Shown in pieces: positions 22,725-36,400 of a stretch of 64,000 bases of DNA. The notes below the pieces were generated by a model, which was given only the letters and a program-made list of their open reading frames with translations, was not told where the DNA came from and did no database searches. Origin of the DNA: Archegozetes longisetosus. Taxonomy: Eukaryota; Arthropoda; Arachnida; Sarcoptiformes; Trhypochthoniidae. A program made the position numbers and the translations under genes. The stretch lies in NCBI GenBank assembly GCA_018873245.2, contig JAEMBT020000003.1, positions 4,173,843 through 4,237,842 of the forward strand. The letters run 5' to 3'. The stretch's first letter is position 1. Each line of letters starts with the position of its first letter.

Positions 22725-25700
22725 TTAGCAGTGTTTAGTGAATAGTATTTTAGTTTGTTGTGCTTTAAGCGATATTTCATGTCCACAAATAGTCGCTCTG
22801 TTAATTAAAAAGAAACATTCTCTGGTTTATATCACAAGCCTTTAGATTATTCCTATGAATACCTTTCGCCAGTTTCCAAATTAGTTATTGATATTTCATG
22901 CAAATAGACTTTAGGGGACTCTAACAATCTCCACCTCAACGGGTTGATCATTAAAGAAGAAGTCGACTTCCACTGCAATTCTACTCTAAGAATTTTTCCG
23001 ACATCATGAGCGCTAATTAGAAACTCGATGCTTTCACCCGAACCAAACTGTAGTGTTCTGTTGGACCAAAACAGGCAAATGATTAATGTTTGCACAAGCT
23101 GTTCAACAAAAGATTTGATTATTTAATATTGCACTGACTCTTTACTGGCTTCTAGATATTGAGTAGAACTTCTTGTGCCAAAAATTTGAATAAATAGACG
23201 ACCCTTCTCCACATTATTGACTGGAAGATCTTTGCGTGATTTGCAGTAGATTTGAATGTGATAATGATATTGACAGTAAGGGCTGTGATCGCTTGTTTGT
23301 AAGAAGTACATAGCTGTCGAAGTTGACGTAGTCTGAGGTTTGTGTGCTCTGACTCCTATCGCATTTGAGTCTCTATTTATAAATTTATGAACTTGTCTCC
23401 AACTCACATCAGCATCAAATCCCATTCGCAAACATTCCAAATGGTTGTTGCCATCGGTTATATTGCTGTTATTACTGTCTAACACTTTACCACTGGTGCT
23501 CAGTACACAGGGATTTTTGCCTTGACTACAACGGCCTGACGAAAATTCTTCGTAGCTGGCACAGGGAAATGCCATGAATGGACCTAAAGGTATGACGTTT
23601 AGGTGACCAAAGTAGAAATGAAAAATACAATTATATTGAAAAATATGTCAGCTATATTTAATCTACTGAAATGAAAATTTCAATAACTATTTCAAAAGCT
23701 AAGCTTTCGATTTCGATCATCTCTTTTATTTGTATTGAACAAATGCTATGTTGTTCGTTATGTGTTTTTCTTACATTCACTATTTATTGATTCAGTGAAG
23801 AGCAGAAAAGCTCGAATATGATTGCATCCGATCAACCGACGAATGCCTGTCAAACGGAAAGACCAAAAATATATAAGAAATGTTTTCCAAAATAATAATT
23901 ACAGTAGGATTTAGACGAAACACATTTTCAAAGAAGTGTTATATTTAGAGTAAGTAGGATTAGAGAAAGAGTGAGGTTATGGTTGAGTACCATGAATGAC
24001 ATTTCTCTCCTTGCCAATAGAATCGATGACACTTTTAAAGGCTCCTTCGTTACAACCGGGTTGTTTTGCTCCTCCATTCGGGTAGAAATCAACGTGTCCG
24101 CAGCCTTGGCTCATACCAAACCCACCAGCTATTATACTTGACGCATCCGTGTGTATCACATCAACAAATGATGCGTCACCACTATCCAAACGAACTCGAG
24201 GATCAGTGTTTTGGAAGTAAGGCTCCGCTGGATCAAGACCTTAACCGATAGATCATAAACTTATAGCTAAATATGACACATAGAAAGCCAGTAATATAGC
24301 AGTGAATAATAGGAGAAATGGTCTACATAGGAGTGGTTTTGTTACTTATTATTTGCTCTTCAAAGTTACTCTTCTGTGCATTATGAAAGGTTTCTCTCAG
24401 TTATCAGAAAGCATTTTATGAAAGTATTTTACGCTTCAATTTAGTTTTGTTGTGTCAGCCAATCTCTCAAAAGTGCCAACTCATACAAATGATTTTTAAC
24501 TTTAGTAACACAGTAACACTTCGACACAATCTACCCCTTGCTCATAATGACCAATTGAACAGTGTTTAAACATGATTTTAACTTTTCTCACTAGTGCCAC
24601 AAGACATTTGTTATTTGAACCTATTCGGCAAAGAGCAAAAGGCTATGAGACTGAGCAAAGTTAGTCGCAAGCATTTTCAAGTAATGGTTATTGCTTTCAA
24701 TTTTTGAATGCCATGTCTCTATTAGTTGTTTATTGAAGAGCCCATACTCTCAACACGAGCCCTCGAGCTAAATTTTGGCCAATTTCAGGATGGAAACCAT
24801 TGTAAAGGTCCTTCAGTTTGCCGCAAGTAATCTGTTTGGCGGAAATCGGTCAAAGAAATTGAGCAAAAACCAAGAATATAACCAATCGATAGTTTGCCAG
24901 AGCAGACTTGGTTTATATGAAATCAATAAAGCAGAGTAAAAGTACGAAGTAAAGCTTAAAACTTTCAAGTTAGGGCTGTTTTATTTGAAAAATTTTCGAG
25001 TGTTTCGTCTTTGAAATAGTGAAGTAAGCACTTTATTATAAGACGAGGCCATTGAAAATGATGCATGTTATTAGATAAAATTTCCTTATTGCCATAGCAA
25101 GATTCACTTTCCACCAAAAACATTGTTCACATTTCGTATTTAGCATGTCAATCTAATCCCTTTACAAAAGATTCTTATATATTCTTTAAGATTTATTTTA
25201 CTTTTCCAAATCATGCTTCAATTCCTCTAATCTTTTCTAATGTATGAAAATCAAGTTTCAAATCTTCGAATCAATTGTTTGGTTGATGTTATTCTTGAAA
25301 TTGTTCACAATAGTCTATTCCATCTGTTATTACATACTGATCTTAATCTAGAATAACGTAATATTCTTCTCCCAAAATGTATGTAATTTTATTCTGAAAC
25401 GAGTCGGAAATCAGAGTTGCAGAAGCTGGAATCAATACTTTAAGAAATTGTAGTACTGATGTTCAACAATTTCGAGTGTTTCATAACACTCAACTGATTG
25501 TTATTCATAATAAATGGTATTGTGCTTAATAATTTGGAATCGTTTAGATTAGTGTTATATACTAGGTTTTTACGGCCCTTGAGCTCAATTTCTCAAACTG
25601 AATCAATCGATAACTTATTCATGAAACTTGCATTCATAACGCCTGAATTGATGCATTGCTTAGAAAATGATTTGAAGATTAATCATATAAAAATTGCTTT

Positions 25701-28700
25701 AAATAGATAAAAAATTGTTTAGACAGTAATTTATTCAGAATGTCTGGAGTTTTATAATTTAAGATTAAACTTGATGTAGTTTAATGCTGAGCATGATTGT
25801 TATTTTTCAGCTCTATTATCTCTCAATTTGAATAATCCAATTATTACTTAAGTGAAAGTAAATCTATTTACATGATTTTAATAGTATTCATACCTGTAAT
25901 TCTTCCGAGTCCTGGCGTTCTCTCTCCAGCATACCCTGCAATATGAGCTCCAAGACTGTGACCAATTATATGGATTTTAGAAGCAGAATAGCCGGGGTAT
26001 GTTTTCTAATTAGGATTAGAGGTTATTCATGAAAACTGAACATTCAACCAATTTAATTTGAATTTTGAAAGATTAGAGACTCTAAATAAAAGCTGATTTT
26101 GACTTGTTTAAGGTCGCAATTATTCTCTAATTTCTAAACTAGAGACAATAATAACTAAATAAATTGATAACTTCAAGAATGATTATCAAATTTATTTGTT
26201 GGCAACTTCAGGTTCATAAAATTTGATATATTTTAAACTGATAACCTTGTGACCTTTTAACCTCTATCTCTGAATGAAATCAGAGGCAGAATGTGATTAT
26301 TTGAAATAAGATCGTAAAGTTTGTTAAACTATCACATCAGCCAATAGAATACTAAACCATAAGATATTACTCGAATTCGAGAATCAAATGATTTAAGATA
26401 AACTTGATTTGAACCCTAAATAAATTACTAAATATTCATGGTAAGTTTCTGTTTAGTATAAGCATTTATCACGAGGAGATCCGAGAGTAACTAATCTTCA
26501 ATTAAGTCTAGCCTTTAGTCTAACGCTAGTGATTGATAGTAAAGATGTTATACCTGAATAGATTTGAAAAAATCAGCAATGATTGCACCGACAAGTCTTG
26601 CATTAGCCACTGCTTGAGTGTATGGCGGAGTGGCTCCTATCATCCAATCGACACTAATTATGTTGTAATCATTTTTACTCAACAGTTCAATGCACATATT
26701 CTGTAAATGAACGATTCAGTGATTTCAATTAATTTAATATAAACCGATTTTATCTAGTGTAAAACTAGCTCAGTATTTATTTTCAATTCAAATTATGTTA
26801 AGTATTTGCAACTAGATATCATTTACTTGTCATTTACTTGAATAATTAAACTAAGGAATGAGAACAAATATGCGTTTAATGATCAGATTTTGCAAATTTT
26901 CCAAAATCCACTCATCTCGGCGATAGTTAAAACATGAAAAATCATCCGATAACTGATAATAAACAATTTTGAAAGTTTTTGAAACTATTCCAAAATAGAG
27001 GTAAAGACTGAAAATGAGAAAACAGATTTGAAATAATTAGGCAATAGATAGACTGAGATCAAGTTTAATTAAGAGAATAATCGATATTAGTTGCTTGAAT
27101 ATTAGAATAAGCATGATCAAATTTGAGGAGTTTGTTGCGTTTGTTCTCTCTACATTTTCCACTTCCTGATCCGAATCCTTTGTAATACTATATGATAATT
27201 TAGTTGTTAATCTTATTTTTGTTTGCTTTTTTCAAATCATGTAACACTTGATCTATAGAGCGAAGCTGAGATAGTGATAAACTTTCTTACTTTAATCCAG
27301 GATTGAAACCCATGTTCTAAATAGCCGTGTATTATAACTTTGAGTTCATTTTTCGGATTAAAATTGGACGCCTCGACAGTTCCATCGTCTTTGCGAATCA
27401 CTTTGTCAAACTTCTCAGGACTTGTACGTGTTTTCAAAAGAAAGGCCACATTAAGCACATCAGGCGATACCGGAAATAAATTAATTGGTCGATAGAGTGA
27501 AAGAAATGGTTCAGCTATTGAAAAGCATCCATAATGACCAAAGCATCGCATAAGTAAGTTCGTACTACCGCCTACTTTTTGCTTCTTTCCTAACATAAAA
27601 GATAAGGAAACTATACATTTTCCACAGTTCAGCTTTTATTCTTATATTCAAAATATGTAAACCTTTACATCTTGTTTGTGAGGCTCACGCAATATTTTGG
27701 TTCTTTAAAACCTTTCCTGAGAAAGTTTCAGTTACAATCAGTTTTGTTATGAACATGCGATACATGAGTTATCAAAGATTATACAATAAAAACATTTTTG
27801 GTCAATACCCACAATTTATGAAAGGCTTTTCATTTACAAAAGTTGTGAGTTTCAGGTCTTATTTCCCATTAGAGTATTATTTTTCATAAAACAAAAGCTA
27901 TTATTCAAAAGGGTTTCATTGTAATTGTGTGGTAATGGGCGACAATTATCAAAGCAGTTACTCATAACTCGTAGGAATTTCAGTTTTAATATTGCACTAA
28001 ATTTAGCTCAAACTCTAGGTTCTCGTGAAAAGTGATCGTTCGTCACGCTTTGCTGTCATAATAAACAAGCGTAACCTTAAGTTAATGAAGATCGAAAAAT
28101 GCAAACCCATAGCATCAGAAAAGAAAAGTTGATTTTTGATCATTTTTCGCTCAAGAGAAGTGTTTGCCCAACTGTATTACGCATACCAATAGTTGGTTAT
28201 GCAAAAGATATTCATATTTACTCTGAGAGCGATTTCAAATGCCGGAAAGCATTATTATTTGAGCAAAAACAAAAGCTCATAGAATATTCTCGAAAGAATA
28301 TTTTACTTTGTTTAGGTTAGCAAATATTCCTAAGGGAAAAATTAAGAAATAAACGCATAACTAGACATGCACAAGAAGTGAACTTTTCATTTTTAGCTAA
28401 AATTTAAATCACTTCTAGTGAATGTTTCTAGAATTGATCATAAATTGTAAATACCACATTATATATTAAATTTAAGATATTTCTCTCAGTCTAAGGGTTT
28501 ATCGAATACTGAAATAGTACACATTTTCATACAGTTTATACTTCTCTATAATGGATCCGATTATGAATGTCATAAACATGCATGTATTTGCTCAATCAAA
28601 TTGGGGTTTAACTCAGCTAATAAATGCATAAACTTGTTTGGGTTTCAATTCTAATCACATTCATAAATGACATTCTCTGAATAGCAGCTATATTTGAGAT

Positions 28701-29315
28701 AAGGCATATTCTTTAGCTTAAATATAAAGAACTTTAATAATAGTTTCGATCCAACTTTGTTTTAAATTCAAATATTCGGTACAACGCCTAAGTCGAAAAT
28801 TAATCTCAATTTTTGATCCAGATTAGCAACTAATGGCTTAGAAAATTTGGGATCATTTAACGTAAAATATTAGAGTTTGACTAGTGTTTACAATCGCACT
28901 TGTGTTGATCAATCAAATTAATTTCTACAAACAGTTTGACTAAAGTGATTAAGCTTAAATCAAAGTGAGAGGTGGAGTCAATTGAGAGATGGATGTGTAG
29001 AAAATCAGAATTAATCAGTAATACGATAGACGCAAATAAGTTGTAATAGATTATACCTGTTTCAGAAGTAAGAGCCACTTGACCCGATGCGATGCTTGGG
29101 GGCAATATAGCATTAGAATTTATACCGCTTTTAGATACAAAGTATATGTTCTCATGTAAATGATGCTTTGAGCTCAAGTTTGTTGCACTTCTTGCGTTAA
29201 ACGAGTCCAACGTTATATCATTATGAGAGGCTTCCGCAACTGTTGTTATGATAAAAGTACTGATAATTAAATTAGCAGCAAATGAAATTATTGTTCTACT
29301 ATCAAACGAGTACAT
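22725..29315 (-). CDS. Secreted pancreatic-type triacylglycerol lipase (lipase plus PLAT domain)
   Basis: Minus-strand exons: 29057-29315, 27291-27589, 26554-26700, 25894-26005, 23991-24239, 23775-23846, about 23135-23583, about 22863-23047, 22725-22797. Joined they give about 1845 nt, 614 aa, in frame. An N-terminal hydrophobic stretch ([18 protein letters not shown]) looks like a signal peptide. After a linker of about 65 aa without homology, [15 protein letters not shown] matches the N-terminus of pancreatic lipases. Catalytic residues are Ser252 in GHSLGAH, Asp275 in GLDPAEP and His365 in GCNHIRA, all with family spacing. A 27-residue lid lies between two cysteines, as in true lipases rather than short-lid phospholipases A1. 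A PLAT-like beta-sandwich follows. The final 24-codon exon restores the conserved C-terminal cysteine pair (ICGHEI...KHC). The exon 7/8 junction is uncertain: donor at 23135 or 23146, acceptor at 23047 or 23098; the 87-nt intron fits the size of other introns here. It likely hydrolyses neutral lipids in gut or haemolymph. Confidence 0.9.
24240..25893 (-). other. Lipase intron 4
   Basis: This is the longest intron of the lipase gene (1654 nt). It separates the exon with the catalytic Ser from the exon with the catalytic Asp. It is AT-rich with no supportable ORF; the + strand ORF at 25498-25710 looks like chance. Confidence 0.6.
26006..26553 (-). other. Lipase intron 3
   Basis: 548 nt of AT-rich DNA with no ORF or repeat that I can support. 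Confidence 0.6.
26701..27290 (-). other. Lipase intron 2
   Basis: 590 nt of AT-rich DNA with no ORF or repeat that I can support. The donor is AAA|GTAAGA on the minus strand. Confidence 0.6.
27590..29056 (-). other. Lipase intron 1
   Basis: 1467 nt between the signal-peptide exon and the first lipase-domain exon. A + strand ATG ORF at 28099-28320 (73 aa, Lys-rich) lies inside it. Nothing in it resembles a known family, and it is treated as chance. Confidence 0.55.
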
Positions 29316-32015
29316 TTTACTGTTATTCTGATAACTATATTATATTTTGAGTCACTTGAAAATTATTCACAGAGATATATTACATAATAACGGAACACAA
29401 CAATCAAAACCTGCCTCAGAGGTTTTCAGGTGAATAACTGTTGATATGATGTGACCGAAGCCAGATTGAACTTGAAATCGCACTAATGGCTTGTTTTGCG
29501 CTTCACTTCTGAATCCTGCCTTCCCTTATCGAAAGCTCAGGTTAAATCATAATTCAATGAAATGCTGTTCATTATCAAATGTGTTTTAGTGTGATTCAAA
29601 TTCGCTCAAATTGAATAAAAAAATTTGTCAATAACGTTTATTTTAATTAGCGAACCAGTTAAACAGCTAGCAAATAAGCATAATTTTACTAAAAGTAGGA
29701 TTCAAGTTTCAAAAATAATCTATTTAAATATATCAAATTATATCTATAGACTGAATTTGATTACGCAAGATGTTTTTCCAAAGATAAAATCTATTATTTT
29801 TTGTCTAATTGATTTTGTTTCTCAGAATTTGGTTGTTAAAAATAAAGAATATTCTCTTTTATGTATGCTGACTACGTCTAATTCAATTTGTAATGTCTTT
29901 GAACATATTGTATTGTTGAGGAGTCAAGAATAAATTTCAGTATATAAGTGAGCTTTTTATGTAAAGTATATGTGAATATGTTAATCATTCAAAATACACA
30001 ATCATGAATATATAATCCTTTCAAAATTCTAAACTTCTTACAATTTCAAATTACACATCTCTTATTTTATCTTAGCTTCAAGTTTACATCTCTAATTTCA
30101 TCCAATTAAGAGTCGCGATTAAGTTCTTACTTCATATTATTTAAAGCTATTTATTTAATTTGAAAAGTTTCAAGGATAGTAAAATTCTTGCGATTCATGT
30201 TCCTATTTGAATGCATTTTGCTCACCAGAGACAATTCATTAATTTCAAAGATGAATGAACTTATTTTTTACATTCTAGTCACTTATAAAAGTTTAATGGA
30301 TTTATATATCATGTGACTTCATGTGCTCGACGCACCATACTGCAAATTATCTCAATTCAACCAAAATATTATTGATTTATGTTGTGTCACATTTCATGCA
30401 AAGTCAAATCATTATAAGTTGCACTTAACTCGTCATAACAGAAATTGGCTTTTTTCTCGCACTTTAGCCTTGCTTGCAAAGTTTTCAATACAAGTCAAAT
30501 GAGACTAATAACTGACTGCTTATATATGCGAATGTTTTGTCAAAGTATAAAGAAGTTGAAGCGTTAGTAAAAGGATTTGATTGATTTTTCCCTCAAATAC
30601 TACACAATACGGGGTCTCATATCTCGTTATTCACATTTAAAACTGCTCCAAAAAATCAACACAACTTAATTGCTGTGATTGAATGATTAAAAATTAAGTT
30701 TTAGTTGTCTACAAGGATAGCTGAAAGTTTGAGTTAGCTTTTGACTTAGCGATGGTCTGATGTTTTAAATTATTAAGCATATCACTTTGAGAAATGCCAC
30801 ATATATTATGGATCAAAGTCTCTATTCCTATTGAATGTAGCGCTCATGCAGTTCAAACTGGAAAAATTTAGGCATCATATCAATTGATAATCAGTCGAGT
30901 TGTTCCTTATATTAGTATTGAATGAGTTTGCTCGAAGACTGACATTTAGATGTGTCGCTAAGCCCACTGACCATATTGTGATTAATTGCGTGACTATTGA
31001 TCTAACAATTGTAACAAACGAGTCAGACATATGAAAAGATTGATATAATGGTGACAATACATCTGATCAGTTAAATAAATATCGATTCCTGAACAAAGAT
31101 TGTAAATGTTTGGATAACCTGATTATGTGTAGCAGTTCTAGCAACAAACAACAAAAATAAAGTCAGCCACGAGACAATTAGAATGACTTATAAACGGCAA
31201 ACCTTTTAGTTTTAACCACAATAACGAGATTTAAGAGATCCTTCTTTTTTGTATCGTTAGGGAATTCATACGTTTCGGACTTTTAAGCTAATGTCAGCTG
31301 CAATTCGATTGATTCACTTTTCAGACTAAAAGATGATAACTTGAGTGATACCAATCTCCAGGGTGTTTTTGCCATAAGATAAAAATTTGATAATTTCTTT
31401 TCTCGTACAATACCTACATATGAAATGCTTTAAAGTTTACTCTGAAAACATTTGAGCTCAATGTAAAAAATAGCATTTTTATTATTCAGAATGTGTTTAA
31501 ACATCATATAAGTTGAGACCAAATGGCATTGTTATTCCAAACAGCAATTTTCGGAGGTATGTATTTTGATTGATCGAAGGATAACAAACGTTTTATACAC
31601 TCCAAGCACTTTCTATCTGTGGAATAGTTGTGAAAATCATTTGGAAGCTACCTCAACATAGTTATCGTTTGAATAGATGCTATAGTATTAAATTTCATTT
31701 TTGCTATTACCGAGTCTTAAACAGATAATAAAGAACTAAAAAACCGAAAAAATCAATATTGCCTTAAAAACAGGGTATTACACTATATTTTATACTTCTT
31801 TTATACATCTTAGCGACAGAGTATAAGTTTGAAAGAAAAGAGGATTTAATCTGACGTTTCGTCAGAGCAAACAAAAAAGAGGAGAAACGAGACTCCCATT
31901 TGTGGCTTAAGTTGGCTTCTATTTTCACTTCATAACAGCGTTGGTTAGTCAATATAAATGTGTTTTTCTATTCTTCAAATTCTGAATAACAATTTTTTTC
32001 TATCCAAGCTTAACA
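29316..32015. other. Intergenic DNA upstream of the lipase gene
   Basis: This should include the lipase promoter, but no convincing TATA/initiator pair was picked out. AT-rich, with stops in all frames. ORFs here (for example 29625-29933) are low complexity and Ile/Leu/Phe-rich. Confidence 0.4.
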
Positions 32016-32336
32016 CTAAGTTTTAGTATTTGCAACCAAATTATTTTGTTTATATGCACCTGATAGCTTATTATTTACGAAATCTAGTCCAAGCTCAATC
32101 ATTAACTCTAAACCTTTAATAATCTTGAGTCGCTGATCCGTGTCATTTTCATCGAATAGATTTTCGTCAAAAGGGATTTTAAGGCGACAGTTAAGCCAAA
32201 ACTCGATTTTTCTACTGATTTTCGTATTGCTTAGTTTGATTGATTGATTTTTATCGCCTAACTGCATGAGACGCGAAAAGATAGGAGCCACCAGTTGTCC
32301 ACTACCCGTCCGCAAAAATAACTTGACCAAGGCCAT
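32016..32336 (-). CDS. Orphan ORF, 106 aa, unknown function
   Basis: An ATG-to-stop frame on the minus strand that is less AT-rich than its surroundings. It has a protein-like composition: charged and hydrophobic residues alternate, with segments such as KIEFWLNCRLKIPFD and LKIIKGLELMIELGLDF suggesting helices. There are no cysteine clusters, no signal peptide and no membrane segment. I do not recognise a family. It could be a small single-exon gene, one exon of a longer minus-strand gene, or a decayed fragment of a gene or transposon. No intron-bounded partners were identified nearby. Confidence 0.35.
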   Translation of the reverse strand: MALVKLFLRTGSGQLVAPIFSRLMQLGDKNQSIKLSNTKISRKIEFWLNCRLKIPFDENLFDENDTDQRLKIIKGLELMIELGLDFVNNKLSGAYKQNNLVANTKT

Positions 32337-33209
32337 AATAGAGTCAGATCTTTGCGATCTGATGTTATTTTCGCTAAGACTAAATTATTAGGTGGACACT
32401 TAACCATTTTGTAAGAGAACTATATGCAAAGCCGAAACTTTTCGGGAGAAAAAATAGTGTTTTTAGGAAGGGAATCTGGAAAAAATATAGCCATATTCGA
32501 GAAGAAAAAGTTTATTCAAATTATTTTATTCAAAACTTTGATTAAAAAGAAGGTAAAATAATAGACAAATAGGATTAATTTAATAATCAAATGAGATTAA
32601 GTATGTCATCAAAACAAACAAGTTTATAAAAAGTGATTAAGTACTAATGCGCTAAAAGTTCTTTAAATCGTTTTTGTGGTGCATTTTTTATCATTTAATA
32701 ATTTAAGTGCGTTTTAAGACTTAAAAAGTACAGAAGTTTAGTTCGAATATGTAGAAAAAAAGATGCTATAACAATTACACATGAAATGTACTCAAATGTT
32801 ATTAGTGTTTTAAGTCTATTTTTAGTTAAAACTTTTCTATGAAATGAGACATCGACTGATTTGTTGTGTATTCGGGAAATTTTCATTAAGTTTTAGTCAT
32901 TTTCAGGAAAATCAGGGATAATTTTTATTTTTTAGTCGATTAAATAAAGTGTAAAAATAATATTATTAAAGGTTTCCCGAAAATGTATTAAGGGTGCTAG
33001 ATTTGGGATTTTCCGAAAAATTTCAGCTTTGATTACATGTATATAACAATACTGTCTCTTTTGCAATGTTCTTATTCTAAATATTCACACACAAAACTCT
33101 GGATTAGGAAAATCACTGGATTCACTATCTCTTTGGATGGAGATCCGTTCGATACATACGCCTGATACCTAGTCAGCAGCTCAGCTAATCTAAAAGCTTA
33201 TACGAGTAA
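32337..33209. other. AT-rich intergenic DNA
   Basis: No supportable gene or repeat seen. The minus ORF 32695-32886 is low complexity. Confidence 0.4.
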
Positions 33210-33443
33210 CAAAGAGTAACAACCGGTTATCTCTTAATGAGTGAAATAGAGAAAAACTCATTCAAAGTTACGCTTTTAGTTTTATTGAAGTAAAAAGTTT
33301 AAATTTGTCACAACAATAAATTCTTACTTTCTCATTAAAGCATGTGCGAACTTTTTTAGTATAGATAAAACAAGAGTCTAAGAACATAATTAAAATAAAA
33401 TTCAAAAAACAAGTTGACTGGATATAACCGGTTATTACTCTTT
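33210..33443. mobile_element. MITE-like element with 21-bp terminal inverted repeats
   Basis: Positions 33210-33230 (caaagagtaacaaccggtta t) and 33423-33443 are reverse complements with one mismatch. They enclose about 190 bp of AT-rich noncoding DNA. Each arm contains the palindrome AACCGGTT. No target-site duplication is clear. The inverted repeat is visible; classification as a MITE is inferred. Confidence 0.5.
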
Positions 33444-36400
33444 GCAATTCATATGTACTGTTGAGAGTATGTCTGAATTGATTGTCGTTTCTATCGGCTG
33501 AGATTGGATAAGGACTTAATTATCTTATTGATAAAGGATTGGACTTTGACTAATTAGACCAAACTGAACTCATCATTAGATCAAAAAACCTTTGTATTGA
33601 TCAAAAATAAATCAATTCAGAAAGAACTTAATGTAACTCATAATTGATGAGATCGTTGGAGACAAATCCTTGTATTTTGTCTTTTATGACAACATTTCAT
33701 TAATCAATTAGTATTTGAGAAAATGATCGATATATGAGCTTATATTCAAAGCTAGAGCTCAAATCACAGACAATGGTTGTGAATGAAGATAAGAGTAAAT
33801 TCGAGCTGAAGTTTGTGAAAGTCAATTTATGTTCATGATTATCCGTTCGTTATTAATCCAATTGAATTATTGCAATCAAATGTATGTTCGAAACATGAAA
33901 TGCTGTAAGTTGAGCCGTAATTCACACGTCTCTAATCTATTGTTCAATTTTGGCACTGTTATTTGAAACTTTGCAATATTTTATCAAATTATCTGATAAG
34001 TTGATTAGTTGAACCTCCAAAGTCGAACTTTTCGAAACTAAGGGTTTGAGGAAAATGATCATCTGAAAACACAGTATACGTCTATGTATTATTAAAAATT
34101 CTATCAGCAAAAATCATTAACAATCATTCGAACCAAATTGAAGACTAAATTGAAGACTAAGTTGACTTGTTAAATGGTTTGCAGATGTTATGAATTATTG
34201 ATTTGAAACAACTTTAACGACATTATCCTTGAAACATTGTGCATTGCCTTAAACTGAAGAATTGGGAGTTAATCATTTGACGTATGACGAGGCAAATGAT
34301 TGATCTAAGAGAAAGAGAAATGTTTTCCGTTTTATTTATACTTACTTTTTAGCTATGGTCTAACCGTATAAGCGTTCAGCATAAATATAACATTAAGCAC
34401 AGCAAAGGTATCATTTTAGACCAAATAGTCAAAAATACAGTAATCGAATAGAACCTAATAGTAGGTTCTGCACAAAAGTCAAACTGATATAAATTCAATT
34501 TTATAAGTTTATTCTCCAAAAACAAAGATTCCTTTACTCCTCTATATCTCTTGAACGCAACCTTCAAATTGTTGAGCAAACTTTCTAAAGTATCAAATAT
34601 GCAGGAATCAATTGAAATATTTGTGATCTCAACTGCAAATATGTGAATACTTTGTCTTTTCCATTTGTTGATTTATGAGTTGGCGATAAATAGAAGGGCA
34701 TTAAATTGAAAAGAGAGCGCGAGCTGTTTCCGTCAAAACAGCAACAATTCCTTTAGACTAACGCCAAAGTGAGTGTCTGACTAAAATTGCAAATTTTCTC
34801 ATAATATTCAAAGAGAATGCTTTAGTTTTAGCCAAAAATTGACGCTCAACTTTTATAAGTAATGAGAAAACTAGTTGTGGATGATGATACAGATGAAACG
34901 GTTTCACTTATAAATATAAACGCACATTTCACGTGTTATGAAGTTGAATGCAGCGCTAAAATTGGTCATATCTCATGTTACGAACAAAATCTAACGCATC
35001 ATAAATGCTTCACTTTACTTTCATTCATATGTCAACGCATTTCAGTTCCAAACAATTGCAGCTAATTTTTCTAAACTCTCTCTCTCTCTCATAAAAATAC
35101 CATTTATTAATTACATGTGTCAAAGATTTCAGCTTTTAGTGATTAACAAATTTAATTGAACATATGCTGACTTTTCTAAGAGAAATCATTTTGGGATTCA
35201 AGTGTCTGACATGTAATTTATACTCATTAAATCTAAGTTTATTGATCTAAACAAGAAAACAACTTTTGTCTGATGCGTTTGTTTGTGAGCAGATGAGCAC
35301 AAAATTGTATAATTATTCATTAGACTTTTGTTGATTTAATTGTTTAAATGATATTGGTCCGGTGTTTATTGTATATGATGTTTAATGATGTTTGGGTCCG
35401 GTGAGCAATTTAATAGCTACCCATTTGAAATGTAATTTGATTAGAAAGTTTTGAGCGATACGTTAACTTGTCTCATGCAATATAGTCGATGATAACAATG
35501 AACTCTACTTCAATATAAAGTAAACTCATTCTCAATAAACTGCTTTCATTACATTCTATAAGAAAAGAAAATCGATATATACTTTGCTGCAAATTTAAAA
35601 TACTTGTCAAGAGAGTGACGAAAAATGAAACACTAGGGGAGGAATAGTAATAATATTGAACTACAATAATTGACAAAAATAACTTCATTGCAAATCCTAT
35701 TGCAAATTGAAGCCTAAAAATAGACACAAAACAATCAAAAGAAAAGTTTATATGACTTATGCAAAGTGAAATAATTAGATAAAAACTCTATCATGAATAA
35801 AAGCAATGGTGCATTTGAAACGAAACAAGTTCGAACTAAGAACTAATCATTTGTAAAAGTCAATAGGTTCATTGGATTGAGCCTAATTTGATCAATTTGA
35901 AATTGATTGAGTAAACTCACTCAAACACAAATGAGGATTAGCTTTAAGAAACTACTTAAGCTTCCATTAATATTTGTTGTGTTATACTTTTGCATCTTTT
36001 ATTTGTAATTTATGTACAATTTTGCGCCAAATTCAAGTTTAGGAATCATGAAAACAATAAGTGATGAACAAATGGAGTAAATTTTGTCTCTTTAACGGTC
36101 AAAATGATTTGATGAGTCAATTACTAATACCCTAAGGAATTGACGAGAAACTGAAGATTTAGCCATAATGGTATTAATCGAGTGTTGCGGGTCTTTATGA
36201 GCCCATTGTGTCTGAGAAGCATATTTGAAGTTGCGTATTGTATTTCTTTTGTCCAATAGAAGTGACTGTTGTCTAAAGTGGACTCAATCAATTTATGAGA
36301 TTACATTTGATGACCTGACCACCTTTAAATATAAAAGCTATTCTTCCTATCCAATTTCCAGATTGCCATTCCAAATATGTCTTTCATGAGATTATTAACG

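Noticed and set aside
28099-28320. + strand 73-aa ATG ORF inside lipase intron 1
   Set aside because: Unrecognised, antisense to the intron, with no promoter or partner exon. Length is within chance for 64 kb.
34862-35065. 67-aa ATG ORF with six Cys
   Set aside because: No signal peptide and no regular Cys spacing; likely chance.
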